Origin: Epsilonproteobacteria bacterium UBA4036
GTDB taxonomy: Bacteria > Campylobacterota > Campylobacteria > Campylobacterales > Arcobacteraceae
NCBI GenBank assembly: GCA_002382325.1
Contig: DGAG01000007.1
Span: 124,001 to 188,000, forward strand
Direction: 5' to 3'
Length of the DNA stretch: 64,000 nucleotides
The notes beneath the pieces are model-generated. The model saw only the letters and a list, made by a program, of their open reading frames with translations. It did not search any database and was not told the DNA's origin. Made by a program: the position numbers and the translations under genes. Positions 26,781 to 36,207 of this stretch are shown here, in pieces (position 1 is the stretch's first letter; every line of letters starts with the position of its first letter).

Positions 26781-27550
26781 GATTCTACCTCTTTTTTTAT
26801 GGGTTCAAGAATAATATACTCAACAAACAAAAGCACGGCTATCATCGTTGTAACCAAAGCCAATGCGGTTGCTGTGTCTAAATGGCTTCGTGCAACAGCC
26901 AGTGCGGCACCAATACCGTCATTGGCACTCAGAAGTTCTGCCATAATGACAATTTTCCAACTCATGCCCAAAGCACTCACCCATGAAGGAAATAAATAAG
27001 AGAACAGATGAGGGAAATACAAATCCTTGCACTTTTGAATAAAACCTAAATGAAAACTGTCCATCATCTCTTTTAAATCACCCTCAATGGTGCGACTTCC
27101 TTGTAAGGCACCTACAAAAATAATAGGAAAAGAGGCAATCACAACAGTAAACATCACCGTGGTATCACCAAAACCAAACCAAATCATCGCTAAAACAATC
27201 CAAGCAATGGGAGGAATCCCTACTAAAATGGTTACAATGGGACGACTCATTACAGAAGCTGTGATAAAATATCCCGCAACCAAGCCCAAAACTGTTCCTA
27301 AACCTAAAGCCATTAAAAAGCCCAATACGCCTCTTTGTACCGTTAGTGTTAAATTGGCTAAAAACTCGGCATCTTCAAAGAGCAGAAACATTGTACTTAA
27401 GACCTCTTTGGGTGAGGGTAAAACCAAATCGCCATAGATTTGATTTCCTACATCCCAAAGGGCTAAAAAAAGCAGTATGGAAGCAATGCTTCCTAAGCCA
27501 CTGTATAAAAACCAAGGAAACTCTTTGATGATTTTAAAAAGTGTTTTCAT
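26768..27550 (-). CDS. ABC importer permease, NitT/TauT type
   Basis: 260 residues, about six membrane helices and a binding-protein-dependent transport domain with the EAA-type loop (DSFHLGFIQKCKDLYFPHL). It resembles SsuC/TauC-class permeases. It overlaps the binding-protein gene by 4 bp and the ATPase gene by 13 bp, so all three form one transporter. Confidence 0.9.
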   Translation of the reverse strand: MKTLFKIIKEFPWFLYSGLGSIASILLFLALWDVGNQIYGDLVLPSPKEVLSTMFLLFEDAEFLANLTLTVQRGVLGFLMALGLGTVLGLVAGYFITASVMSRPIVTILVGIPPIAWIVLAMIWFGFGDTTVMFTVVIASFPIIFVGALQGSRTIEGDLKEMMDSFHLGFIQKCKDLYFPHLFSYLFPSWVSALGMSWKIVIMAELLSANDGIGAALAVARSHLDTATALALVTTMIAVLLFVEYIILEPIKKEVESWRN

Positions 27551-28509
27551 TGATAGTACAATCCTTCATCGGGCAGTTTATTGCCGATTAGTTTGGGTTG
27601 AATTTCTTCTAAAATGGTAAAAAATGCTTCTAAATCGGCTTTGCTTTTTTGGGCACTTATGGCATTTAATTGAACATGCTCAATTGAATCAGCCACGGCT
27701 TGAGCACTTAAAAAGTCAATATGTTGAGCAACGAGTTCTCCGGCTTCTTTGGGATGTGTTTTGTACCACTCTAGGGCGTTGATATACTCTTGTTCAAATC
27801 GTTTTATAATATTAGCACCCATATTACCCACTACGGCTAATCCTGCTTGAGGAATAGAGTTTTTAGTATTAAACGCTTCTCCCCACTCTTTTTGTAAATC
27901 AATGCTTCTGTACAATTCAGGGGCAATGAGTTTTAAAGGAAATGAACCCGTTTTACGCATTGCCATAGAAGTTGCGGGTTCTGCAAGCAGTACATTACTG
28001 GCACGTCGTAAAATCAGCATTTGCATGGCATCTGGTGGTGCTGGAACGTATTTGATATCAAAATCTTTTTTAATATCAAACCCCTTTTTCTTCATAATGG
28101 CTTGAAGCACAATATCGGGCATATCAGCACGAAAAGGTACGACAATTTCTTGATGTTTTAAATCTTCAAGTTTTTTGATGTTTTTATCGCGTGTAATAAT
28201 TTCTAAAATCCCCCAAATAGGAACATTAATCAATTTTATATCTTCACCTTTATTGTACAAAATCGCAGCAACATTCGTAGGAATTGCCACAAAGTGTGCC
28301 TCTTTTTTTAATAAAATGGCTCGAAGTTCGTCGGGGTTTTTCCACAATCGAAACTCTATTTCTTTTGCGACATCCTTTAACGCCCCACTTTGTATCATTT
28401 TAAAAATGGGGTGCGAAATCGTTGCAACCGGTCCTGCAATGATAAGTTTTTCTAAAGGTTGTGCAAAGAGTGTCATAACAAACACCATTGCACCTATAAT
28501 AATTTTCAT
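27547..28509 (-). CDS. ABC importer periplasmic binding protein (NMT1/TauA-like)
   Basis: 320 residues with a signal peptide (MKIIIGAMVFVMTLFAQ). IIAGPVATISHPIFKMIQSG, VAIPTNVAAILYNKG and LLAEPATSMAMRK fit the NitT/TauT-type binding-protein fold. The ligand cannot be deduced. It starts 25 bp after a TonB-dependent receptor gene, so the ligand probably crosses the outer membrane through that receptor, which would be unusual for taurine- or nitrate-type solutes. Confidence 0.85.
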   Translation of the reverse strand: MKIIIGAMVFVMTLFAQPLEKLIIAGPVATISHPIFKMIQSGALKDVAKEIEFRLWKNPDELRAILLKKEAHFVAIPTNVAAILYNKGEDIKLINVPIWGILEIITRDKNIKKLEDLKHQEIVVPFRADMPDIVLQAIMKKKGFDIKKDFDIKYVPAPPDAMQMLILRRASNVLLAEPATSMAMRKTGSFPLKLIAPELYRSIDLQKEWGEAFNTKNSIPQAGLAVVGNMGANIIKRFEQEYINALEWYKTHPKEAGELVAQHIDFLSAQAVADSIEHVQLNAISAQKSKADLEAFFTILEEIQPKLIGNKLPDEGLYYQ

Positions 28510-28534
28510 AATCTTCCTTTTGGTTTAATCTTTA

Positions 28535-30589
28535 TTAAAATGTTACTCTCATACCAACAAAGTAGTATCGACCGCTGTTAATGCCTAACTCCTCTTGGGT
28601 TTTTTTATTACCAAGATTGTTAATACCTCCATACATTGCCCATTGCTTATTGAAATCATAATTTAAACTCACGTCACTGAGCATATACTCTTCACTTTTT
28701 GTGGCATTGTTACTGTCTAAATATTGTTCTCCAATATAACGCAGTGAAGCATGAGCGGCTAAACTCTCAATAATTTTATAGTCCACACCCAATGAGGCTG
28801 AAACTTTAGGAGTAAAAATCAACTCTTTTTGCGTTGATTTATCCTCTGTGTCTAAATAGGTTGCATTAAAAGAGCTGTTTAACGCCTCATTAAACGCATA
28901 ATCCAATCGCAGTTCTGCTCCATTGATGATGACTTCATCAAGATTCTCAGAGGTGTAGTATCGTGTCGCATCATTGCCATTGTTATAGGTTACAAGTTCG
29001 ATTTTGTCCTTAATTTGCGTATGAAACAACACGATTTCAGAAAATAAGTTGTTGTAGGTATTATTTAAAGCAATTTCAAAACTTTGTGATTCTTCAGGTT
29101 TCAAATCATAACTTTGTGTTTTAGGTCCATAAATAACTTCCGCACCAAAACGTTTGCCGTTTTTATAAGAAGGAGACATTACATACAACTCTGCAATATC
29201 GGGTGTTCTGTACCCTTGCGCATAATTGACTCGCACATTGGTGGTTTCATTTAAACTTTGAACTGCCCCTGCTTGAAAGGTGACTTTATTGTCTGCATTT
29301 GAAATATGGTCATATCGAGCACCTAAAGTGGCATTTAACCCTTCATTAATCGCAATTTCATCTTGAATAAACGCCGATTTATAGGTGACTTCTTTGGTGA
29401 TAAATTCACTTGAAGTAGGATCAGGGTTAATGGCACTGGACTCTCTTTTCTCTTTTCTGTAATCCAATCCCGCTGTAATAAGATTGCTTTCATTTAGAAC
29501 ATAAGTTGTAACAGATTCAATATTGTCAATGGTTACATTGGCACTAAACTTCGTATTAACAGGTCCTGTAAAGTTTATGGGTGTGGTTTCATTTCTTTTT
29601 TCATAATCGGAACGATAATATTTCAATGATGTTTGTAATTTGTCATTGATAATATAGTTTAAATCAGCCGATACATCCAGACGTTTATTGTCATCAACCG
29701 ATTTTACTGGTGTGTTTTTAATCAATCCACCGCCTGAAAATGCAGCTGAACCTAAATAAACGCCTTCATTGTCTTCTGTAAAATAGTTAATATCCAATCC
29801 CAAGGTTAAAGCATCACTTACATCATGTTCAAGACGTGTGCCAATGCTTTTAATGGTGGATTCATTCATATACGTTACATCATGTTGACCGCTGATACCA
29901 TGTTGTGGATTTCCTGCAAGTACTGCTCCTGTATTTGGGTTGGTTGCAACTTGCGTATAGTTTTTCTTTAAAGCGTATGGCGTGGTATCAATAAATGACC
30001 CAAACAGTTTATAACGTGTATTTTCAACACTGCCTGTGGTAAGGAAGTTGATATTTTTCTCTTTATTTTCACCTGAACCGTTTGAACCGTATTTGATATC
30101 CAAAGTGCTTTTTGACTCTGTGGCTTTTTTCGTAATAATGTTAATGACTCCACCAATGGCATCTGAACCATACAGCGTGGACATAGAGCCTTTAACAATT
30201 TCAATGCGTTCAATCATCGACGCAGGAATACGATTCAACTCATAAGGACTCTCTGTCTCGCCTGATAAGCGTTTACCATCGAGTAAGATTAAGGTTCCAT
30301 TCGCCCCTACTCCTCGAATAGAAACAGAAGCTTTAGATGCAGAACTGGGATGTGGAAATCGTGCATACTGAGCATTGAGTGAAGGGATTTTCTCAAATAT
30401 CTCTTTGAGTGTACTTGCCGCAATTTTCTCAATCTCTTCTTGCGTAACTACAACGACAGATGCCGTTACACCATCAATGTTTTTTTGGGTTTTAGTTGCC
30501 GTAGTGATGGTGATTTCATCCAAATTGACACTGTTGGCAAACAGCATATTTGCAGCAACTGCACTTAAAATTAACAAACTCTTTTTCAT
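28535..30589 (-). CDS. TonB-dependent outer-membrane receptor (1)
   Basis: 684 residues from ATG at 30589, where MKKSLLILSAVAANMLFA is a signal peptide; an upstream GTG in frame lies in a palindromic repeat and is rejected. The TonB-box-like LDEITITTATK, a plug with SVSIRGVGANGTLILLDGKR and TLYGSDAIGGVINIITKK, and a barrel ending in the typical C-terminal Phe (GMRVTF) are present. It heads an operon with an ABC importer and NnrS. A Fur-box-like sequence lies at 30870-30890, and a 173-bp palindrome lies in the leader. Ligand unknown; an iron chelate or other metal complex is likely. Confidence 0.92.
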   Translation of the reverse strand: MKKSLLILSAVAANMLFANSVNLDEITITTATKTQKNIDGVTASVVVVTQEEIEKIAASTLKEIFEKIPSLNAQYARFPHPSSASKASVSIRGVGANGTLILLDGKRLSGETESPYELNRIPASMIERIEIVKGSMSTLYGSDAIGGVINIITKKATESKSTLDIKYGSNGSGENKEKNINFLTTGSVENTRYKLFGSFIDTTPYALKKNYTQVATNPNTGAVLAGNPQHGISGQHDVTYMNESTIKSIGTRLEHDVSDALTLGLDINYFTEDNEGVYLGSAAFSGGGLIKNTPVKSVDDNKRLDVSADLNYIINDKLQTSLKYYRSDYEKRNETTPINFTGPVNTKFSANVTIDNIESVTTYVLNESNLITAGLDYRKEKRESSAINPDPTSSEFITKEVTYKSAFIQDEIAINEGLNATLGARYDHISNADNKVTFQAGAVQSLNETTNVRVNYAQGYRTPDIAELYVMSPSYKNGKRFGAEVIYGPKTQSYDLKPEESQSFEIALNNTYNNLFSEIVLFHTQIKDKIELVTYNNGNDATRYYTSENLDEVIINGAELRLDYAFNEALNSSFNATYLDTEDKSTQKELIFTPKVSASLGVDYKIIESLAAHASLRYIGEQYLDSNNATKSEEYMLSDVSLNYDFNKQWAMYGGINNLGNKKTQEELGINSGRYYFVGMRVTF

Positions 30590-30612
30590 TTTCTCGCCTT
30601 TAAAATAATTTA

Positions 30613-30785
30613 AGGACACCACTAAAAATTAGAACGCCTATAAACGCCAAAGGGTAGTACATTAAGGCACAATCTTTTAAAAAAAAGAGTCTCGAATTAG
30701 CTACGGCTAGTCCTTTACCTCTTTTTTTTAAAACCTTATACCTTACTGTACTATTTATAGGTATTCTAATTTTTAGTGGTGTCCT
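30613..30785. repeat. 173-bp palindromic MITE-like element
   Basis: The 32-bp terminal inverted repeats (30613-30644 and 30754-30785, beginning AGGACACCACTAAAAATTAG) have only two mismatches. The inner halves continue to pair (AGTACATTAAGG versus AGTACAGTAAGG, and a TTTTAAAAAAAAGAG arm). There is no open frame or transposase and no clear target duplication. It begins 24 bp upstream of the receptor start codon, so the whole palindrome lies in the probable mRNA leader. Confidence 0.85.
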
Positions 30786-30868
30786 ATATGTAAATAGCTT
30801 AACTATTTACAGGCTTGATTGCGTAAAAATATAAACATGAGATTCCTTTTTTTACGAATAATACTATA

Positions 30869-30911
30869 AAATGATAATCATAATCATTGACTGGAGTCAA
30901 GATTATGATTA
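30869..30911. promoter_or_regulatory. Fur-box-like palindrome and hairpin at the tonB 3' end
   Basis: ATGATAATCATAATCATTGA (30871-30890) is close to the Fur consensus built from GATAAT/ATTATC units and lies upstream of the receptor operon. It is also the left arm of a long hairpin: ATAATCATAATC and GATTATGATTAT with GACT/AGTC near the loop. The right arm ends on the tonB stop codon. It may serve as both operator and tonB transcription end. Confidence 0.55.
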
Positions 30912-31640
30912 TTTGAGTTTAAACGAAACAGGAAGAATGATTTTAGAAACCGTTTTAGGCTTTGGAAGAGTGTCATTTTTTAAACGCATGGCAGCCTCTA
31001 AAGCCGCATCATCAAGCAGTTTTCGGTTGGAACTTTTATGAATATACGCATCAAGAAGTTTGCCATTGGTGTCAATAATAATTGCCAACTCGACAACCCC
31101 TACCCAGCCCATTCTTCGAGCAATATTGGGATAAATCAAGTTATTTAAGACCTTATCGCGAATAACAGCAAAATTGGTTTTAACAAAATTTTGTTCATGG
31201 GCTTTTCGTTCTTGTTCTTTTTCGATTCGTTTTTGTTCTTCACTGATGGATTTTTGTTCTTGTATGGGTTTAGAAATCTCTTCTTTTATAACTTCTTGAG
31301 GTTTTTCTATGGGCTTCTCAATGGGTTTTTCAAGTGGTTTTATAGGAATAAGAGGTTTAGTTTGTTCAATGGGTTTGATTTTTTCGATGGGTTTAGGTTT
31401 GACTTTTTCAATCTTTTTTTCAATGGGTTTAGGCTCTTCAATGGGTTTTATGGGTTCAACAACATTTTGTTTGGGCAGTTCAAAACTGGCAAGTTGCAGT
31501 GAAATAACTTCGGATTTACTTTTGATTTCGATGGGATTATGGTAGTGATACAATAAATACGAACCAAAAAGTGTGCTGTGTATTAAAAATGAAAAAAGAA
31601 AGGCTCTTTTTTCATAACTGTTTGAATAAGCCTGTTCCAT
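30909..31640 (-). CDS. tonB: TonB energy transducer
   Basis: 243 residues. One N-terminal membrane segment (about 13-30), a periplasm-spanning Pro/Lys/Glu-rich stretch with many KPIE-type repeats (about 58-130), a charged helix and a C-terminal TonB domain (YPNIARRMGWVGVVELAIII, LLDDAALEAAMRLK). It links ExbB-ExbD to outer-membrane receptors. It lies between two receptor operons; exbB and exbD are about 12 kb away in this window. A Fur-box-like site precedes it. Confidence 0.92.
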   Translation of the reverse strand: MEQAYSNSYEKRAFLFSFLIHSTLFGSYLLYHYHNPIEIKSKSEVISLQLASFELPKQNVVEPIKPIEEPKPIEKKIEKVKPKPIEKIKPIEQTKPLIPIKPLEKPIEKPIEKPQEVIKEEISKPIQEQKSISEEQKRIEKEQERKAHEQNFVKTNFAVIRDKVLNNLIYPNIARRMGWVGVVELAIIIDTNGKLLDAYIHKSSNRKLLDDAALEAAMRLKNDTLPKPKTVSKIILPVSFKLK

Positions 31641-31660
31641 AGTAACCCCTTGATCTTACT

Positions 31661-31679
31661 TGATAATGATTATTGTAAT
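31661..31679. promoter_or_regulatory. Fur-box-like site upstream of tonB
   Basis: TGATAATGATTATTGTAAT, 21 bp upstream of the tonB start, matches most of the GATAATGATAATCATTATC consensus. A weaker related sequence lies at 31712-31727. Iron repression of tonB is inferred. Confidence 0.6.
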
Positions 31680-31737
31680 GATATAAAAAGCTTACTTAGT
31701 TTTAAATTAATTTGATAGTGATTATTAAAGTTATAGA

Positions 31738-33111
31738 CTAATCTTCCTTTTCAAACCAACTGGAACTCAATGATTTTTGTAAAGTCACCAATGAAGATAA
31801 ATACGATAACTTTTGATTGACCACTGCTTCTTTGGCTTGTGTATGGGCTTTTTTCGCATCCAATAAGGAAGAAAAATCAATTAATCCATATTCGTATTGC
31901 AATTGTGAAAGATAAAGAGTTTTATCTTCTTGTTGCAATATGGACTCTTTTAACTCATTTTGTAGGTTATTGGTATATACACTGTTGAGAGAGTCTTCCA
32001 CTTCTTTAAGAGCTGTTAAAAGAACTTTTTTATAGTTCTCGACATTTTCTTTGGCTTTTGATTGTTCAATTTTAACTTGATTTTTTAATGCACCTTGGTC
32101 AAATAAATTTAAATTCAATCCCAATCCCAGACCTAATGTTGTTGTAGGATTACTCAAAGAGAGTAAAGAAACACTGGCTTGTCCGGCACTTCCTGTAAGA
32201 GAAAAGCTTGGAAATTGTGAAGCAAAAGCCATATGAATGGAGGCATTACTGCTTTGTATTTGTTCATACGCTTTGGCAACATCGGGACGATTGAGTAACA
32301 GTGTTGAAGAGAGATTTTCACTCACTTTGGGAACAGCAATTTTTTCAAAAGAGCTCTCTTGTAACTCTAATTCTTGCGAGGGTTTTCCCACAAGTAAAGC
32401 AAGAGTGCTGTGAAGAGTCTGTTTTTGAAAATAAAGTGTTGCCAAAGTTGATTCATACGACAACAAAGAACTTTTTTGTTGACTTAAATCCAAAGCACTG
32501 ATACTTCCTAGCTCATACTTTTTTTGCATAATGTCAAACTCTTGTTTTTCGTTTTCGAAGACTTCAAGGGTCAATGCGATTTTTTCTTGATTGGCAATGT
32601 ATTCAAAATAGGTTTGAACCAAGGTTGAAATAAGGCTTAATCTTATGGTATCTAAATCATATTGCGTCATTGTTAATGCCGCTTGCGCTATGCTATTGGA
32701 TGCTCGTATTTTTCCCCATAAGTCCAGTTCATATTTCATACTCAAAGAGGCGATGGTGGATTCGCTATTGGCATAGTTTTCTTTGTACTCTCTTTTTTTA
32801 TTGCTTGAAGTGTTGGCACTGGCATCCACAGTAGGAAAATAGGAGGCTTGTGCAATGTTCAGTTGCAGTTTGGCTTGTTCTATCTTTTGTAACGCCATTA
32901 GCATATCTGAATTGTTTTCAAGGGATTGTTCAACTAAGGCATTTAACTCTTGAAGTTTAAACTCTTCCCACCACGTTGGTTTAACCAACGCAACGTTTTG
33001 GTTTTCAAGGTTCTTGGGCAATTCATATTGGCTTTTAACCTGCAAATGAGCCGACGAACAGGCACTAAAAAATAAAGCCAAGAAGCTTACAAAAATAATC
33101 TGTTTTTTCAT
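31738..33111 (-). CDS. TolC-like outer-membrane efflux lipoprotein
   Basis: 457 residues from ATG at 33111, where MKKQIIFVSFLALFFSAC gives a lipoprotein signal with an anchor Cys; the ATG eleven codons upstream would spoil it. Paired OEP-type repeats (ALVEQSLENNSDMLMALQKI, LNIAQASYFPTVDASANTS, then DVAKAYEQIQSSNASIHMAFA) identify a NodT/OprM-class channel. It follows macB after 10 bp, so it is the outer-membrane partner of the MacAB pump. Confidence 0.9.
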   Translation of the reverse strand: MKKQIIFVSFLALFFSACSSAHLQVKSQYELPKNLENQNVALVKPTWWEEFKLQELNALVEQSLENNSDMLMALQKIEQAKLQLNIAQASYFPTVDASANTSSNKKREYKENYANSESTIASLSMKYELDLWGKIRASNSIAQAALTMTQYDLDTIRLSLISTLVQTYFEYIANQEKIALTLEVFENEKQEFDIMQKKYELGSISALDLSQQKSSLLSYESTLATLYFQKQTLHSTLALLVGKPSQELELQESSFEKIAVPKVSENLSSTLLLNRPDVAKAYEQIQSSNASIHMAFASQFPSFSLTGSAGQASVSLLSLSNPTTTLGLGLGLNLNLFDQGALKNQVKIEQSKAKENVENYKKVLLTALKEVEDSLNSVYTNNLQNELKESILQQEDKTLYLSQLQYEYGLIDFSSLLDAKKAHTQAKEAVVNQKLSYLSSLVTLQKSLSSSWFEKED

Positions 33112-33121
33112 ATATTTTTCC

Positions 33122-35056
33122 TTATTTTGAAGCCAATGCTTCAACTGGGTCTAAATTGGCTGCTTTTTTGGCAGGCAAATATCCAAAAATAAGTCCGGTC
33201 AAAAAGGCACACGAAAAGGCTAAAACTATCGGTAAAATTGAGTATTCAACGGCAGTTCCCAAAAGATTTAGAATCAAAGTAACGCCTAAACCAATAACAA
33301 TACCTATCATTCCACCCAAAGCAGAAACCACCAATGCTTCAATTAAAAATTGCTGTAAAATGTTACGCATCCTAGCACCTGTTGCCATACGAATACCGAT
33401 CTCTTTGGTACGTTCTGTTACATTCACCAACATAATATTCATCACCCCTATTCCGCCCACAAGCAAAGAAATGGCAGCAATAGAACCCAGTAAAATGGTT
33501 AAGGTGTTTTGAGTTTTTGTGGCATCTTCAATGAGTGATGCCATATTTAAAATCCTAAAATCTTCTACACCATGGCGTTGAATGAGTAAACGTTTAATTT
33601 CATTTTCAGTTGATTCAATGAGCGATAAATCATCCATGGCAACCGTAACATTTCTTAAATAGGTTTGCCCAATAATATGTAAATTTCCACTGGAAAAAGG
33701 AGTAAAAATGACGTCGTCTTCATCTTCTCCAAAAGCGTTAGCCCCTTTTTTATTCATAATACCAATCACTTGGAACATAATAGAATCAATTAAAATAAAC
33801 TTTCCAATGGGGTCTTGAGTGCCAAAAAGTGCTTGTGCTACGGTTTGTCCAATCACGGCTACTTTGGCAAGATTATTATTATCTTCTTGCGTAAAAAAGC
33901 TTCCTTGAGAAACATACCATTTTCTTACATGCGTATAATCTGCCGTTGTGGCGTTGATTTTAGTGGTTTGATCATTGTTTCCGTATCGTGCCGTAACATC
34001 TTTTTTGGTTTCAGGAATAGCCCAAAGAATATTTTTTACCTCTTTGATGGCTTCAACGTCCTCATAAACAAGTGTTTTAATGCCTCCATGCCCTCTTCCT
34101 GTTGGCATACCAGGACGAATCACTAAAAGATTGGTACCCATGGCACTAATACGGTCTAACACCTCTTTTTTTGCCCCGTCTCCAATGGCAAGCATGGCAA
34201 TAACAGAAGCCACCCCAATAACAATACCCAACAAGGTTAAAATCGTTCTAAAAAGATTCATTTTAAGTGAAATCATTGCACTTTTAGTGGATTCGTATAT
34301 CTCATTGAGTTTAGAGCTGTTGTGTTGTTGTAAAGGAGACAATGAAATATTTTTTGTATTGATTTTGGGTTGAGAATTTTTAATAATCTCTCCATCTTTT
34401 ATCTCTATAATTCGGTGAGCATGTGAAGCTACTTCCATATCATGTGTAATTAAAATGATGGTATGCCCTTTTTGAGAAAGTTCATTAAAAAGTTTCATGA
34501 CTTCTTGCCCACTTTTACTGTCTAACGCTCCGGTGGGTTCATCGGCTAAAATAATAGCTCCTCCGTTCATTAAAGCTCGTGCAATGGAGACACGCTGTTG
34601 TTGTCCTCCTGAAAGCTGGGAAGGATAATTATGGGTTTTCTCTTTTAAATTTAAATATTCCAGTAACTCTTGGGCTTTTTTGAAACGCTCTTGGGGTAAA
34701 ATATTGGCATAAATGGCTGGAACTTCAATGTTTTCATGTGCTTTTAAAGAGTGAATTAGATTATAACTTTGGAAGACAAATCCAAAGGATTCTCTTCGTA
34801 AACTTGCCAATTGATCTTTTGAAAACAAAGAGACATCTTGAGCGTTAAAAAGATATTTTCCGTGAGTGGGTTTGTCAAGACATCCTAAAATATTCATCAA
34901 AGTTGATTTTCCGCTTCCACTTGCTCCTACAATAGCCACAAATTCGCCTTGATAAATTTCAAGGTTAACCTCTTTAAGAACTTTTAAAATGGTTTCACCG
35001 TTTTTATAGATTTTGGTGATATTTTGCAATTGTATAAGGGGAGTATTTGTTTTCAT
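33122..35056 (-). CDS. macB: MacB-type ABC export protein
   Basis: 644 residues. The N-terminal ATPase has GASGSGKST near residue 43, LSGGQQQRVSIARAL and ILADEPTGALDS. Then come a membrane helix near 275, a periplasmic MacB domain, and three C-terminal FtsX-type helices. This is a mechanotransmitting exporter that works with MacA and TolC. Known MacB-class substrates include macrolides, toxins and, for the PvdRT relative, siderophore. The iron context here favours the last, but only by inference. Confidence 0.92.
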   Translation of the reverse strand: MKTNTPLIQLQNITKIYKNGETILKVLKEVNLEIYQGEFVAIVGASGSGKSTLMNILGCLDKPTHGKYLFNAQDVSLFSKDQLASLRRESFGFVFQSYNLIHSLKAHENIEVPAIYANILPQERFKKAQELLEYLNLKEKTHNYPSQLSGGQQQRVSIARALMNGGAIILADEPTGALDSKSGQEVMKLFNELSQKGHTIILITHDMEVASHAHRIIEIKDGEIIKNSQPKINTKNISLSPLQQHNSSKLNEIYESTKSAMISLKMNLFRTILTLLGIVIGVASVIAMLAIGDGAKKEVLDRISAMGTNLLVIRPGMPTGRGHGGIKTLVYEDVEAIKEVKNILWAIPETKKDVTARYGNNDQTTKINATTADYTHVRKWYVSQGSFFTQEDNNNLAKVAVIGQTVAQALFGTQDPIGKFILIDSIMFQVIGIMNKKGANAFGEDEDDVIFTPFSSGNLHIIGQTYLRNVTVAMDDLSLIESTENEIKRLLIQRHGVEDFRILNMASLIEDATKTQNTLTILLGSIAAISLLVGGIGVMNIMLVNVTERTKEIGIRMATGARMRNILQQFLIEALVVSALGGMIGIVIGLGVTLILNLLGTAVEYSILPIVLAFSCAFLTGLIFGYLPAKKAANLDPVEALASK

Positions 35057-35057
35057 A

Positions 35058-36206
35058 TTATGGTTTCATTCCTGGTACAAAGCCATTTCTTGGCTTATTA
35101 TTGCCATTTCTTTGAGCAGTAGCTTGATTAATCAATACCGTGTCATTCTCTTTTAAACCAGAAATAACTTCTGTATGAATCCGATTGGAAACGCCCAATT
35201 CAACTTTTTGCTCTTTTAGTGTTCCCTCTTCAAGTAACAGCGTTACAAAACTCTCTTTTTGTTTTCGTTGCACCGCCGAAAGGGGAACCGTTAAGACATC
35301 TTTTGCACTTCCAAGCACAAAAAAGACTTGTGTTGTCATATAGGTCATCAGATGTCCGTCTTTGTTTTCAATATCAAACAAAGCGTTATATAAAACGACA
35401 TTGTTTTCTACAACGGGTGTGGGTTCAATTTTATCAAGCGTACTGTTCCATTTTCTGTTATTGCCTAAGGTTTTAAAATAGACAGGTATCCCTTTTTTAA
35501 GCTTGGTAATATCGGCTTCTGAAACCTCTGCTTTAACCGTCATGGTGGATAAATCGGCAATTTGTAAAATGACAGGTGCGCTTTGATTGGCATTGAGCGT
35601 TTGTCCTTGTTTGGCACTAATTGAAACAACGGTTCCCTCCATGGGAGCATATATACGAGTATATTCCAAGTTGGCTTCATCGGCTTGAATACTTGATTTA
35701 CTCTGTTCAATTTGAGCTTTAAGCATCTCAATTTGGGCAGTTGCTGATTGCAGTGAGAGTTTGGCATTTTGCAATGATTCTAAACTGGTTGCATTGTTTT
35801 CATAGAGTTTTTCTTGTCGGGTATAAAGTATTTGTGCCAGTTCATATTGCGCAATTTTCTCTTTGAGTTGGGCTTCTTGATATTTAAGTTGGGCTTTACT
35901 TTGATCCACTTTGGCTTTGAATACCGTGACATCTATTTGGGCAAGTAAATCCCCTTTTTTAACCACATCACCCAATTCAACATGCAATACTTCTAATTGT
36001 CCTGAAACTTGCGCCCCCACATCAACATAATCTTTGGGATTAATGGTTCCTGTTGCCGTGACAAGATTTTCAATGTTGCCTTTAATGACTTTGGTGCTTA
36101 AGCGTTCATTATTGGTATCTTTTGATGGATTAAAATAGGCATAAGTGGCATAACTTATACTTAATAATATTGCAGCAACTGCCAATAAAAGAAGTTTTCG
36201 TTTCAT
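35058..36206 (-). CDS. macA: MacA-type periplasmic adaptor
   Basis: 382 residues. N-terminal membrane anchor (about 5-24), a split biotinyl-lipoyl domain (GQLEVLHVELGDVVKKGDLLAQID and IYAPMEGTVVSISAKQGQTLNA), a long coiled-coil hairpin between the halves, then beta-barrel and membrane-proximal domains. It is a membrane-fusion protein joining MacB to the outer-membrane channel. It lies one base after the PepSY gene and one base before macB. Confidence 0.92.
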   Translation of the reverse strand: MKRKLLLLAVAAILLSISYATYAYFNPSKDTNNERLSTKVIKGNIENLVTATGTINPKDYVDVGAQVSGQLEVLHVELGDVVKKGDLLAQIDVTVFKAKVDQSKAQLKYQEAQLKEKIAQYELAQILYTRQEKLYENNATSLESLQNAKLSLQSATAQIEMLKAQIEQSKSSIQADEANLEYTRIYAPMEGTVVSISAKQGQTLNANQSAPVILQIADLSTMTVKAEVSEADITKLKKGIPVYFKTLGNNRKWNSTLDKIEPTPVVENNVVLYNALFDIENKDGHLMTYMTTQVFFVLGSAKDVLTVPLSAVQRKQKESFVTLLLEEGTLKEQKVELGVSNRIHTEVISGLKENDTVLINQATAQRNGNNKPRNGFVPGMKP

Positions 36207-36207
36207 G

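Noticed and set aside
30590..30622. Longer start (GTG) for TonB receptor 1
   Set aside because: The extension lies partly in the palindromic repeat and would hide a good signal peptide that begins at 30589.
31191..31545. Phe/Gly-rich + strand frames opposite tonB
   Set aside because: They are mirror images of the Pro/Lys/Glu repeats of TonB, not genes.
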